A stretch of 64,000 nucleotides of DNA, taken from contig OY997589.1 in NCBI GenBank assembly GCA_963921825.1, positions 47,192,638 to 47,256,637 of the forward strand. The letters are read 5' to 3'. The notes beneath the pieces were generated by a model that did no database searches, was not told the origin of the DNA, and was given only the letters and a program-made list of their open reading frames with translations. The translations under genes and the position numbers were made by a program. Every line of letters starts with the position of its first letter. Position 1 is the first letter of the stretch. Of the stretch, positions 31,151-42,860 are shown piece by piece. Origin of the DNA: Erodium maritimum. Its lineage: Eukaryota; Streptophyta; Magnoliopsida; Geraniales; Geraniaceae.

Positions 31151-32346
31151 TAGTTGACATGTTAAACACAAAATGCAGCGGAATATTAACCACAAAATCA
31201 TTTGAGATGAATCTACCAAATATGAAAAACAAGCCTGAAAATTCAGCAAAGGTTTGTTTACATCATCTTTGCAAGTGCCTCATCTTGCAGCTCATGTATC
31301 TCTAAAACGAACCATATTGAAGAACCATATTGAAGAACCATATGTGGAGAATGTTCGCTCCAAATATCAGCTTAATCGGACCTCGGATGAACCCCCGATC
31401 GTGCTCTTGAAAGTGACTAGTCGGTCAAAACTGTGCAGAAATTCAGCACCTCTACTTGTCCCAAATTGGTTCAATAACACCAAACTTTGAATGGATTGAG
31501 CCCCTTGGACGCCTACGCATCCTTAACGGAATCAAAGCCAACGCAGTTCTTGAGTTTGTAAACTCAAGAACATGCAACAATGGAGTTGGAGCTTCTTGGA
31601 GGAGTTTTCAAAGGTGGGAGAGAAGCACACCTTGTGCTGAAATCCGTTCTCTTATTTGCATGTTGTGACTTGCCAACACTACTTACATGTAGACTTAAGT
31701 GGAAGTGTTCATCTCACTTAATCTCCATCAAGTTGCCAAGTGTTCATGCTAGATTGCATGGTAGACTTAATAAACTAAGCTAGTTTATTAACTAGTGGAA
31801 AGTGGGTCCAACCCACTTAGTTTAACAAGACCACTTAGTCAAACTTTGACATTTGGTTCTTGTTGGGTCTAGCCCATGTGGGCCGGTCATGGGCCTCTCC
31901 AAGAGAGCTCATACCGAGCCCATCATGCTAGCCTGTCCACTCCGACAATTACTGACACGACTCCCTCCAAGCCAAGCTACGTCATGTTCCTATCGAGTTA
32001 CAAACTTATGGTGTGGCCCTTAGGTATAAGCATGTCGGTAACATCAACGTAAAATCCCATTTTACTTGATCTTACTAATGTGGCGACTGACGAGACTCAG
32101 TATTGTCGGACCCTGCATAACGAATCGCCCCCTGTCGATTCTGACCTTTCAGCCGTCCTTGTCATTATCCCTTATCTCCGTTATCATGATTGAGATAAGT
32201 CATAAAGTCGTCATCCTTATTATTCTCAATCACTCTTCCTTGATATGTGAGATGACTGACCATATGATACCCTGTATCATGTGCATGACCATGCTTTTCC
32301 TGTCAGTCACTCTCGATCAAGCGGCCGTGAAATAGATATCTTTCCA

Positions 32347-35300
32347 TGTCACGCCCCAATTTCAGTAAAACCGAACTAGGGACGCGAACATTTAAAACAA
32401 TAAAACATTTTGAAACCTTTTACATAAATCACTTTAAAAATCGCCGTTTGTTCATCAGAAATAATCATTTAATCATTTACAACTTAAAGGTACGTCCCAA
32501 CAATTGGACAAAAAGCAAGGTACACGTCACTAGACTCAAAGTAAACTCAGAATCCCGCTCCTAGCTCTTCAAGCTTCAGAAGCTCGCCTAGTCCAACCTG
32601 CGACCGGTACCTGTAGGAAAAGCAGCTAGGGGTGAGCGTTCGCTCACCACCACGGATAACAGACTGACTACGGCATACGTAGCAGAAAATGCCGATCACA
32701 CCAACAACCAACTCAACACCGGGGATCACTATCCCCAAACTCAAGTAACCCGACTGACACCCACACACTGATACTTTCCTCAACCGACTCAACACTCGGA
32801 CTCGTAATGTATAACCGACACAACGATTGACGACCTCTTCCAAAGACACGACAGACAACCACGCAACACCCAAGATCACAAAGGATCTCACACCAAACAA
32901 GATCACAAAGGATCGCACACTAAACAAGATCACAAAGGATCGCATTCCTGTCAGCTGCTCAGTGCCGGTTGCTAACCGGCTGGGCTCGAGCCTGCCCCAC
33001 GTGCTTTACCTATCACTGTTAGGCTCCAAGCGGTCGACCTGTTGGCGATAAACCGAGCTACTTTTCCGATAGTTAGTTGGAAGGGGAGCTGCCCTCTCAT
33101 TGCCTAAAAACGCTCACAACCTGCTGAGACTCGAACACGGATCAGGCTAGCCAAAGAACGCTCACAACCTGCCGAGACTCGAACACGGATCAGGCCAGCC
33201 AAAGAACGCTCGCAACTTACCGAGACTCGAACTCGTAAGCCAGCCAAATTTCCAAACCACTTCCCAACACAAAGTCGGGTCACGAACCTCGGGCAAACAC
33301 AATCACAATCACAAGCAAAGTTCAACAAACAACAACAACACAGGTTCAACACTCCACTGGCACTCATGGCCACCCAAGACACCAACAGTAAAACACGGGC
33401 TCTCATGGCCTCCCAAGACACACCAACAGTAACTCACGGGCTCAATAACCCCACGGGCACTCACGGCCACCCAAGACACACCGACAATAACTCACGGGCT
33501 CAACAACCCCACGGGCACTCACGGCCTCCCAAGACACACCAACAGAAACTCACGGGCTCAAAAACCCCACGGGCACTCATGGCCTCCCAAGACATACCAA
33601 CAGTAACTCACGGGCTCAACAACCCCACGGGCACTCATGGCCACCCAAGACACACGCACAGTAAAGACACGGGTTCAACAACCCCACGGGCACTCATGGC
33701 CACCCAAGACACCAATGGTAAAGACATGGGTTCAACAACCCCACGGGAACTCTTGGCCACCCAAGACACCAACGGTAAAACACGGGCTCTCATGGCCACC
33801 CGAGACACAACAGTAAAGTACGGGCTCTCATGGCCACCCAAGACACAAATTACACAAACAACCTCCGGGCATAACCAATGCCTCCAGCAGTTCTAATATC
33901 AACAGTTTCACAATCAAACTCCGGGCATGGTCATATGCCTCCAGTCCTCCTAATCTCGATAAGTTCGCAATCAACCTCCGGGCATGGTCATATGCCTACA
34001 GTAATTCTAACATCGATAAGTTCTCTGCTGCTACGACACTACTAAGTGTCACATGCATTTCCAATCTTTGATAACCTACTTAACCCACGACACCCCAAGT
34101 GTCACATGCATTTCTAATATTTGATAACCTACTTAACCCACGACACACCAGTGTCACATGCATTTCTAATATTCGATAACCTACTTAACCCACGACACCC
34201 CAGTGTCACATGCATTTCTACTGTTAACTTTCCCTAGTCAGGGCCAAGATCCGGCTACTTTTCCCTACCTCTTGAAGCGTGTCAAACCCGATACTCTTAC
34301 TCCGGAAAAGCTCCATAATTCCCGCTTAGCCTCCTATTTCCACGGTAGGCGACACAGTTTACAATCATTACAATTAACACACTTTTTAAGTAAGCATGCG
34401 AAACCCGAATTTAAAGAATTAAACGCCCAAATGCAACCCCCGACAATGTCGATCACTCCCAAACTTCCCAATTACTCGAAATTGTCACTAATGGACTCGG
34501 AAAAGCCCGATTCACCCGACATGGCGAATCTGCCCGGGTTTTGAAAACGCCCTTCCGGGGCTCCGAAAATTCCCGTTTTCGTTTCTACGGTCTTAGAATA
34601 ATTCAAGGGTTCCTATGCACTTGACGGAATCAATTTCCGACTTCTGAGTAATTTAATTCGCGTTTAAAGTTTCTAAACCCGTCAATTACAACTTTCACAA
34701 TTTAAATCCAAATTTCGATCCGGGTGTGGATTAATTACTCGGGGAACGTTCTAAGCCACCCGAACACGAAAACTCGAATTCCCGAGCATGTGGGCCCCAC
34801 CCGGCCACTACGAAAAATGTTCCTTTTTCGCCCCAAAACGTTCCTAACAAACCCAACACCTCAACTCATCCATATTCAACCCATTTAAACACAAACCCTA
34901 ACTTTCAAACGTACCAAAACGAAAATCGAAAGGGTACTCACCGTAGGGAATGACGGTGGGAGCTCGATTCCTTGATCGTTGAGACGATCCACCGGTTGGA
35001 TAGTCGGGAAAAAACAAAACCTTAAACCTTTCTTCTCTTTTTCTCCATTTTCTCCTTCTCTTTCTTCTCTCCACTTTCTCTCTCTACTTTCTCCCTTTTT
35101 TTGTCAATGGCCGAACATCACCACAACCATACCTTATATTTTGTTTTAAAAACCAAACTTAACCCTTAATTACAAAACTACCATCCATGTCTCATCTTTT
35201 GTTTTGTTCAAAAACCTAACACCGCCACATAATTGACATGTGGCAAGTGGGTCCCACACCTTTTGGAAAATATCTTCTAGATATTTTTCAGCCAGATTCG

Positions 35301-35668
35301 CGAAATTCGGCCGTATCGGGCCCTGAATGGGCACTTTTTCCAAGAAATTACGAAACTTCACGGGCTACAAGGAAACGGCTCAACTAAGACCGCTGCGACG
35401 ATGGCTAAGCTTTTTGGATCCAAAACGGACCTCGAACGGACCAAAACGTCGCTCGGTTGATTTTACCGCCAAAAAGTCAACATTTCCCAAATTGGTCAGA
35501 AAGTTGCCCTGAGTCCCCCAGAACTCACTTTGGTCGATATCGGGGTCAACTTAAGTCCGGTATGACCCTCAGGGTCAAATTTAGGTTCATTTAAGTGTCT
35601 ATCCAAAAATTTTAAATTTTCCTGCTTTTCGCCGATTTGACTGGCGTTGAACGGGAGTGGTTCTTACA
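32347..35668 (-). mobile_element. Gypsy solo LTR G4 (3,322 bp)
   Basis: It begins TGTAAGAACC at 35668 (minus) and ends GGGGCGTGACA at 32347. The TSD is TTCCA/TTCCC (one mismatch, 32342-32346 and 35669-35673). The undisturbed C1 sequence supports TTCCC as original. It carries about nine GGCCACCCAAGACAC units (33350-33860), 55-bp units at 34030-34220, and the donor 34941 with acceptor 32611 pair. Confidence 0.9.
33350..33860 (-). repeat. Minisatellite of about 40-57 bp in G4
   Basis: About ten units of CTCATGGCC(A/T)CCCAAGACAC, each followed by an ACAGTAA-type block, with or without an extra GGTTCAACAACCCCACGGGC segment. Unit length therefore alternates. It gives a 176-residue ORF that is a repeat artefact. 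Confidence 0.85.
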
Positions 35669-36218
35669 TTCCCATACCCTAGTATGAGGGATAAATCCCT
35701 TATCCATCTATCATGCACTCATGAAGACATTCCCCAAGCCAATCCTGACCGTTATGGAAGCCCAGTCACGGTGCAACGTTGGGGTTTCAGGTCAAACTTG
35801 GTTGTTTACTGTATAACAATCATATAGACTCCTCGGTCTAAGGATAGCTGACAAGCAACGACTCTGAACATGTTCATGACTTAATCTATGGAACATATTC
35901 AGGTTGGGTCATCCAATATGATGTCCCACATGATGTCTATGATCAGACTCCGGAACCATTTCCTATGGACAATAGGACGTAAGCCATCAAGAGTCATATT
36001 TCATACTAGTTGCTTCTAGCGAAGACTATTGACTAGGGACCCCATCGAGTTTGATCCATCCTGATCCATGGTTCTATTCGCATCGTGGGCATAGATCGGA
36101 AACACACACGACATATTACTCCAACACTTCAGTAATATTAAAAGCCGCTTATTATATTGCCAACGATGATATTTATATTTGGACATTTACGATTGGACTA
36201 CGGGCACTGAGGCTAACA

Positions 36219-37339
36219 CTCACCCACCTCGCCTTCCGGTTGGAACGATCTGGGACGTTACGGAGTTCTCGGCTGCCGTCTTGGTCAAGTTAATAAAGGC
36301 TCGTACTTGGGGCTAGACCCGTTATCGAGATGGGATGAGGTGGAACATGGTGGAGTCGTTTTCCCTTAGGGATTCCCGATACTGTGTGCCGAAACGAACG
36401 AGGGAATGGATACTGGATGCCGGACCAAGGCCCCGAGCAGTGACTGCTCTGGCTCATGTTGTGGATAGGGGTCGGCGGGCGCCAGCGTATCGTCGGGGTC
36501 TGCTACGATCTACACTGGTGGGCGGCCAACGCCATTGCCAGCGTCGTCCGCATCTACTGACTATGGATGGAGTACGAACCGACCGCAACGGAGCTATGGG
36601 GGATGATGCACTACAACCTTTAACGTTGGACCCGCTACCTAATACTAGGTTATCTCGATGTGGGTACACCGACATAACGATGAACCCGCTACCTAATATG
36701 TGTCCCTGGATTACCAATCAGGATACTAGGTGGACGGTCGCGCTTGGCCGCCCAGGGTGGTCCTCTACCTCTCTCCCGGACCCATCTGTATAAGGGTCGA
36801 TCGGGGGGGTAGGGGTGGGAATGAGTCAGCTCTCTACTGATTCGATTGCTGCCCCTTGGTCATTCCGGGCTGGAGGGTTCGGGGGTAGAGGGAGTTCCCA
36901 GGCTAAAGCGCACCATGTTGAAGTTCCAGCGCTAGGGCATCAAGCGGGTGGGGCTGATGGAGGTATGCAGATGGGTGCGCCTAGCACGGCCTGGGATAAC
37001 TTATCACAAACGGGGAAGATGCCTCGCCGGGAGGGATGAGTCATTGATAGAGAATCTGGGATTGGCCCTGGGAGGGGTCCCCAAACGATGCTTTGCCTCC
37101 CACCATCACTATTACCGTCGAGGTTGGTTCGGATCTCCGGTACCCTGTTCCCCCCATCCATATTCTGTCGTTGCCCATGGGGAACAAATTCAACACCGTC
37201 AAGGACGGTTCTACTGTGAAAAGAATAGCGAACATTCTTAAATATTCTTGCAATATTCATCGTGGTCAGAGAGTCTCTGATGCACTTTATTGTCATTACA
37301 CAAATTGATTAATGATATTCTGCACCTTTCGCTCAAAAA
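36219..37339 (+). pseudogene. 3' part of the ORF1-like retroposon
   Basis: GC-rich, multiply frameshifted sequence. Pieces include GDDALQPLTLDPLPNTRLS with a second similar DPLP block, GGFGGRGSSQAKAHHVEVPA and, nearer the end, PTITITVEVGSDLRYPVPP. Gly/Ala-rich parts resemble the linker of plant L1 ORF1 proteins. The A-run and TSD follow. No function can be given with confidence. Confidence 0.4.
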
Positions 37340-37352
37340 AAGTGGCAGGATA

Positions 37353-37754
37353 AGCTTGAATAGATGATATATTAGACTATGTTTTATGGTTGTTTCAATT
37401 TGTTCTTTCAGATAACTTTCCTATGTCCGTTTCTTTTTTCTTAAATAACTTGACACTTATTCTATTAAAACTATTATTTGTAAGAATTAACCTAAAGTCT
37501 TTTATTAAGATTTTGAATCTATAAAAACAGGAGAACAAATTTCAAGTAAAATTTTAACTATTTCCAAATTGTTTTATTCATAAGGAGCAAAATGCATCAA
37601 AAAAAAGTGTGAGGAAATTGAAAACAAGAGATAGTTATTTGACAAGGGTACAAAGATATTATAAATCTTATGGTGTATAATATTAAGACAATATTTTATT
37701 TTGTCGAAGATGTAACTTCTTATCACTGATATATTCAGATGAATTATTGAGCAA
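37353..37754. other. hAT interior, AT-rich, no gene seen
   Basis: Own sequence of the 26313-41507 hAT element between two retroposon insertions. No reading frame or motif is recognised. Confidence 0.6.
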
Positions 37755-38233
37755 TTCAAATATGTACTTTTTTTATCAGCGCATAAAATTATTATTAAAA
37801 TAAACCAAGTCCAAGCAAGACCAGGGAATAAATTACAAAGACGATAACATAAAAACTCTCTTGAAAGAGCTAAAGGGCCATAGCCCAAAAGGGAAGAAAA
37901 CATAAATAATAAAAAAACCCGACCGATGAATAGTTTCTCAAGAGACTATTAACAGGCGTCTCACCCGACCCGATGAAAGGTACCTCAGGGTGGATGGGGT
38001 GAAGCCCCTGGTTCCAAAGGAACTGAGTAATTCATGCCTCTCTGCCCACAACAGACCGGACCCAAATCACCCCCCGGATAGTACTCACCGAACCCAAGTG
38101 AGAACAGGCGAAACCTGAAAATGACTCCTGAACAGAAACTCACTGGACCAACCAAGAGCTGAGATACAAACAATCAGCTCTAAAAAACACAACCCCTCCT
38201 CCTCTTGGGTCTAATGCACCAATCTGGCCGCCT

Positions 38234-38863
38234 CTACCAATCCACATACGACACATGAGCACGCAACGAACCTGATTGCCATAAAATACTAAAAGAATGA
38301 TTCTGAATTTTACTAGACACCAAATTACCCCTTTCCATAACCTGGTTGTAGACCGCCCCATTCCTCATAATCCAAATGTGCCATAAAGTCACATAACATA
38401 CCCAAACCCAGGACTTCCACCAATGATAGGACCCCATGCCTTTCCAAATAAGCAAAGAATTTCCTATAGTCTTAGGCATCACCCAGTGAACACCCCACCA
38501 ATCAAATAAACGACCCCATAGACACCAAGACACTGAACAATGTAGGAAAAGATGTTCACAGGATTCCATACTAGACTTGCATAATGAACAGAACATCTGG
38601 TTCAGGCTTAAGGAGACACCCCGAGCCTCCAAAAAGATCGATGTAGGTAGGGCATTCTGGACAATACACCAAACCAAGAGAGAGTGCTTTGGTGGAACAC
38701 CATACACCCATAACACTGAAGCCCAAGGATCCTCTATCACATCGTCCTCCTTCATCAAAATAGCATAAGCAGCCGAAACCGAGAAACCTTTATTGTTTCT
38801 TCTCCATAGCAACCTAGCTTCCAAACCCGGAGAAACCACATGGCCGTCCAAAACCTCCATCAA
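38234..38863 (-). pseudogene. LINE-B zf-RVT domain, 209 codons
   Basis: WRRNNKGFSVSAAYAIL, then YGVPPKHSLLVWCIVQNALP, CSLCKSSMESCEHLFLHC: the zinc-binding motif after plant L1 RTs (Cys-x2-Cys, His-x3-His-Cys). It continues to YVTLWHIWIMRNGAVYNQ. This is the longest intact stretch of LINE-B. The upstream RT part continues at 40722-41394, beyond the LTR. Confidence 0.88.
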
Positions 38864-38919
38864 AGTTGCGACCTCAATATTCCCAGCGTGTCTCCTACTC
38901 GCATGAACAGCGATCGACC

Positions 38920-40607
38920 TGTTAGTCTTAGTGCCCGTAGTTCAATTCTAAATGTCCAAATGTATATATCATCGTTAGCAATAAAATTAAAGCGGCTTTA
39001 TATTACTTATGTGTTGGAGTAATATATCGATGTGTGCTCTAATCTATGCCCACCATGCGAATAGAACCATAGATCGAGATAGATCACACTCGATGGGTCC
39101 CTAGTTAACAAAGCTTCACTAGAAGCGACTAGTATGAAAGATGGCTCTTTATGGCTTACGTTCTGTTAGTCATTGGAATGGGATTCCGGAGTCTGATCAT
39201 AGATATCATGTGGGACATGATATTGGACGACCCGACATGAATATGTGTCATAGATCAAGTCATGAACATATTCATTGTCGTAGCTTGTCATGTATCCTTA
39301 GACCAAGGAGTCTTTGTGATCGCTATGTAGTCAACAACTGAGTTTGACCTGAGCCTAACGTTGTCCGTAACAGGGCTTCCATAACGGCCAGGATTGGCTT
39401 GGGGACGGGCTACATGAGTGACACGAAAGATGGCTAAGGGATTTATCCCTCATACTGAGGTATGGGAAAGATATCGGTTCTCGGCCGCTTGATCGAGAGT
39501 GACTGAAAGAATAGCATGGCCATGCACATGATACTGGGTATCATATCTTCAGTCATCTCACATATCAAGGAACGATGATTGAGAATAATAAGGATGACGG
39601 CTCTATGCCTTATCTCAATCAGGATATCGGAGATAAAAGGATAATGACAGGGACGACGGAAAGGTTAGAATCGACAGGGTCGATTCGTTATGTAGTGTCA
39701 GGCAATACTAAAGTCTCGTTAGTTGCCACTTAAATAGGATCAAGTAAAATGGGATTTTACGTTGATCTATTGACATGCATAAACCTAAGGGTCACACCGG
39801 AGGATGAAACTCATTGACACATTTATGGAGAATGGCCAAAGGGGAGTTGTCTCGGGACATGACCAAAACTGGGTTTTTGGGTCATGTGCCCGTAAGTGAA
39901 TAGGACTTTACGGATCGAGACAAGGCTTGGAGTCTTGGGATTGATCGCGTCGGATAATGTTGGACATTTCCGGTATGGAAGGCATGGAGGCGATGAGCGA
40001 ATCACGGGACCTCGTTGGAAATGGCCACGGGCCATGTTCCAAGAGGCCCATGAAAGGCCCATGCAACCAAGACCCATGGAACTAATTAATCAAGTCTTGA
40101 TTAATTAGTACTAAGTAAGCAAGACAAGGATTAAGGTGTTGGTGATTCACCACCTAATCCAATCTTGTCTTGCCATACTTTGTCCTATTTACACCTTACT
40201 TGACACCATACTTGTCCCATGCCTTTAGTTGGACAAGTATGAGTTTTGTTATGTTTAAGTCATCTTTTTTCAACATAACAAACACAAGACAAGAATAGGA
40301 AACACAACTTCTCTCCCCCTTCCCTTGCAATTTCGGGTTTGGCAAGCTCCCACCTCCATGTTTGTGTTCTTGAGTCCTCAAAGAGAAGAACTACGTGGCT
40401 TTGATTCCCATGTGGATACGTAGGCGTCTTGGAGACTCAAGCCAATCATTCGTTACCCGGTGTTCTTGTTTTGGTAAGATATAGTGCTGAATTTTTCTCT
40501 TGTGAATCCATTCTTTGTTAGTTGTTTCATGGTTTAATCGTCTCTTGGTTTTCATTGATTTTCCGCTGCGAGTTGGTTCATCTCCAACCCTACCTCGAGA
40601 CCCAACA
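38920..40607 (+). mobile_element. Copia C1 solo LTR C1b (1,688 bp)
   Basis: TGTTAGTCTTAGTGCCCG...GACCCAACA with perfect TSDs CGACC (38915-38919 and 40608-40612). Inserted in LINE-B. It contains the palindrome (40081-40109) and hairpin (40391-40423). Almost identical to C1c. Confidence 0.95.
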
Positions 40608-40721
40608 CGACCAACCTACACCATCCCAAAAATCCTTGACCTTAACACCATCAGTAATAGCCAAAGAATAAGCAACAGGAAACCGTTGGCTTAGGGAAGA
40701 GTCCCCCAACCAAACAGCATC

Positions 40722-41394
40722 CTAAAACCGAGCTTTTTCACCATTCCTGGACTTCCAGAAAAGACCTTGGTTACCAAACATGTGAGAGAAAACAGGGTCA
40801 GTAGCTAAAGCAACAATATGATTGAACAAATAAGAATTACCATTGTTGTCCACTCGAGCCAAGTCCCACTCCTCTAAGGACCAACCCATCCTTATACAAA
40901 TCAAAGTCTTCCATAGGGAATTCGAGGACGTAGCAAACAACGCCATACTCATTTCCTCCAACCACCTAAGCCCTAGACCGCCTAGAGCTTTCGGTCTACA
41001 AACAACCGCCCACCTCACAATATTAAGGACTCTCCCATCCCCTCCATTTCTCCATAAAAATTTTCTGAATAGCTTCAAACCTCCGAATTTCCCCTTTCGG
41101 CGCCTTCAACAGAGACATGTAGAAAAGAGGTAAGCTAGATAAGGTAGATTGAATCAATGTAACTCTACCTGCCATTGACAAATATTTGGCGTGCCACAAA
41201 GACAAAGCTGTATTATACTTATCAATTATAGGATTCCAAGTAGATAACCGTTTGGAGAAAGCTCTTAACTGAAAGCCAAGATACGATAATGGCAAGGACT
41301 CAATATCACACTGAAGAACACGTTCCATAAATATTTCAAATATATACTTAAAGTGATTATTGAAGTTAGACTTATTACATTTTTTTGTATTCAC
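40722..41394 (-). pseudogene. LINE-B reverse transcriptase C-terminal part
   Basis: Two overlapping frames (41023-41394 and 40722-41078) give the region after the RT palm: SYLGFQLRAFSKRLSTWNPI, YLSMAGRVTLIQSTLSSLP, then RPKALGGLGLRWLEEM. A frameshift around 41050 separates them. The first 60 bases of the 41394 frame are hAT sequence. Confidence 0.8.
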
Positions 41395-41515
41395 ATAATT
41401 TTATTTATCATATAAAATTATCAAAATATCATCTTTTTTTTTATTTATTAAAAAGGCCTATATTTTTTATTTCGCCTAAGGCCTCTATAATGTAAGGGCC
41501 GGCCCTGAATACTAT

Positions 41516-42860
41516 GTTATGAACATATGGTTTAATTCACAATATGATTGTGATTTGTTAATGGGAATTGTGGTTATTTGAATTGTTTTAAAACAAGTTC
41601 GAATATCATAGAATCCAATGGTTAGATTAATTCCGATGAGGTTTTTCCTTGGCAATTCAAATGCCTTAGTGAAAAATTCTCCGAACCCCTTCACCCCGTT
41701 AGAGGCGCTACAATTATCGTTGAGTAAATTGTTTACTCGGAGGCGTGTTAATTTGTTTCTTATGATATGCTGCTATTGTATGTGTGTTGCATGTTGCATG
41801 GTGTATAGCATAGCCCATCTCGACCAATTTGCTTACTTTAATTTTATTTGGGTTTGTAATCTAAATACAGCCTGCGTGTCGTTATTTTTATTGTAATAAG
41901 TTCTTTGTAACAAGAGAAGTCAAAGACGGTGTTTTCCCAAAAGAAGCAAATTCTTGAAAGAAGGTCAAGAAAGAAAGTGGGAGGTGGAACTTAAAGACGG
42001 AGGCCCAAGATGAAGAGTTCTCTTGAAGGCTTGTTTTGTTTCTCCCCTTAGGATTGACTTTTGGTCTTCATATGAGATTATGAAGACCAACTTAGTTATG
42101 GGTTATGCTATGACACGTTTACTTTTATGCTTATGCATGGTATTGCATGACTTATTTGTTATTAAAGTTCTTAGACCGTTTGTAAGTGATACAACAAATC
42201 TTTTTGTATCTTACACAATAAGGAAAAATGAACCCTAAACTAAATATTAAGTCGGTGAGATGCCTTCCATATTTGTCCACCTATCGAAGCTTAGATCTAT
42301 GTGTAGGTTATGCCTACGCGTGGTGCACATAGTTCTCTACGTTAGATAGTATGGATTAAGCACTTTTCGAACCTTAGATCATTGTGTGTAGGTTATGCAT
42401 ACGCGTGGTGCACACAATTGTTTAAGATTAGATGGATCAAACTTTAAATTGCTATGTGTAGGTTATGCCTATGCGTGGTGCACATAGTCGTTTAAGTTTG
42501 ATGGAAAGGAGTGAAATTTAGGTTGTTATGTGTAGGTTACGCATACGTTGTGGTGCACATAGTAATCTAAGTTGCATATCCGGATATGGTAGTACTTTTC
42601 TAGGTTATCAAAACGATTTTGGACCTAGGGCATTGGATAGAATTTGTGCCAACACATATGATGTGTTTATTCTATCCAAGAGTTGCATAGTGATGCAATT
42701 GGTAAAAAGTTATTAATTCCACTTGTGGTGATTAAGCCCACGCTTACTCTAAGTGGAATTTAATATGGATTTTGGCTTTTAATGTATCATAAAAATGCAA
42801 CCAAGGGTTGATTGTTTTATATGCATATTAATGACTTTTCATATCTATCTGTTGTAGATC
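41516..42860 (+). other. C2 leader, second part, with tandem hairpin repeats
   Basis: Long untranslated leader between the hAT insertion and gag. No ORF of interest. It contains four copies of a TGTGTAGGTTATGCCTACGC unit at 42300-42570. Confidence 0.65.
42300..42570 (+). repeat. Four tandem hairpin repeats in C2 leader
   Basis: Units start at 42300, 42385, 42455 and 42529 (spacing 85, 70, 74). Each has TGTGTAGGTTAYGC(C/A)TAYGC then GTGGTGCACA, giving nested pairing GTAGG/CCTAC and TGTG/CACA. The later units repeat this with changes. Confidence 0.8.

Larger units (their letters stand above)
31160..36218 (-). mobile_element. C1-family copia LTR, diverged, split by gypsy G4 (C1d)
   Basis: Minus-strand LTR from TGTTAGCCTCAGTGCCCG at 36218 to ...GTTTAACA at 31160, own length about 1.73 kb. 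It is clearly related to C1a-c (DNA around 32050-32340 and 35674-36200 matches 38930-39780) but more diverged. Flanking pentamers TGACA and CTCAC do not match, so it is not a simple solo LTR; inter-element recombination or a deletion is likely. Confidence 0.8.
27809..37339 (+). mobile_element. LINE-ORF1-like retroposon split by gypsy and copia LTRs
   Basis: A 13-bp TSD AAGTGGCAGGATA (27796-27808 and 37340-37352) and a terminal A-run (37335-37341) delimit it. Own sequence is about 1.85 kb: 27809-28118, 30733-31159 and 36219-37339. Text includes VGFNYEWEWVAFPHPS (the EYEW-like site of L1 ORF1), a Pro/Ser-rich tail, and near the 3' end TITITVEVGSDLRYPVPP, GNKFNTVKDGSTV. No endonuclease or RT is present, so it moved in trans. 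The 3' terminus CTTTCGCTCAAAAAA resembles that of the retroposon at 27009-27717. Confidence 0.65.
37770..41334 (-). mobile_element. 5'-truncated L1-type LINE (LINE-B), split by a copia solo LTR
   Basis: The 15-bp TSD TTCAAATATRTACTT (37755-37769 and 41335-41349, one mismatch) and a T-run at 37768-37774 mark the ends. Reading on the minus strand from 41390: LQCDIESLPLSYLGFQL, LSLWHAKYLSMAGRVTLIQS (RT thumb), KFLWRNGGDGRVLNIVRW (41020-41078), then after the solo LTR the zf-RVT domain (38234-38863). It lacks the endonuclease and RT catalytic core. Confidence 0.87.
26313..41507. mobile_element. hAT transposon in the C2 leader, 15.2 kb with nested insertions
   Basis: The termini are CAGGCCCGGCCC on the left and, as reverse complement, CAGGGCCGGCCC on the right. 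The 8-bp TSD AATACTAT is perfect (26305-26312 and 41508-41515). Own sequence is 26313-26995, 27731-27795, 37353-37754 and 41350-41507, about 1.3 kb. It is AT-rich and without a transposase, so non-autonomous. The rest is nested retroelements. Leader sequence reads through when the element is removed. Confidence 0.88.

Noticed and set aside
30656-31153. 165-codon frame beginning in the G3 LTR end
   Set aside because: It overlaps the ORF1-like frame in another phase and starts in LTR sequence; a shadow of the better supported frame.
33366-33896. 176-codon ORF
   Set aside because: Translation of the GGCCACCCAAGACAC minisatellite; simple repeat protein without start context.
36335-36793. 152-codon ORF as an independent gene
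   Set aside because: Lies within the A-tailed, TSD-flanked ORF1-like retroposon and shows no recognisable domain of its own.
39141-39341. 66-codon ORF, identical at 46756-46956
   Set aside because: Inside C1 solo LTRs. Identity reflects the near-identical LTRs; the C1a LTR version is different and not conserved as protein.
41618-42238. Small ORFs of 92 and 71 codons in the C2 leader
   Set aside because: Hydrophobic chance frames in AT-rich leader with no conservation visible.
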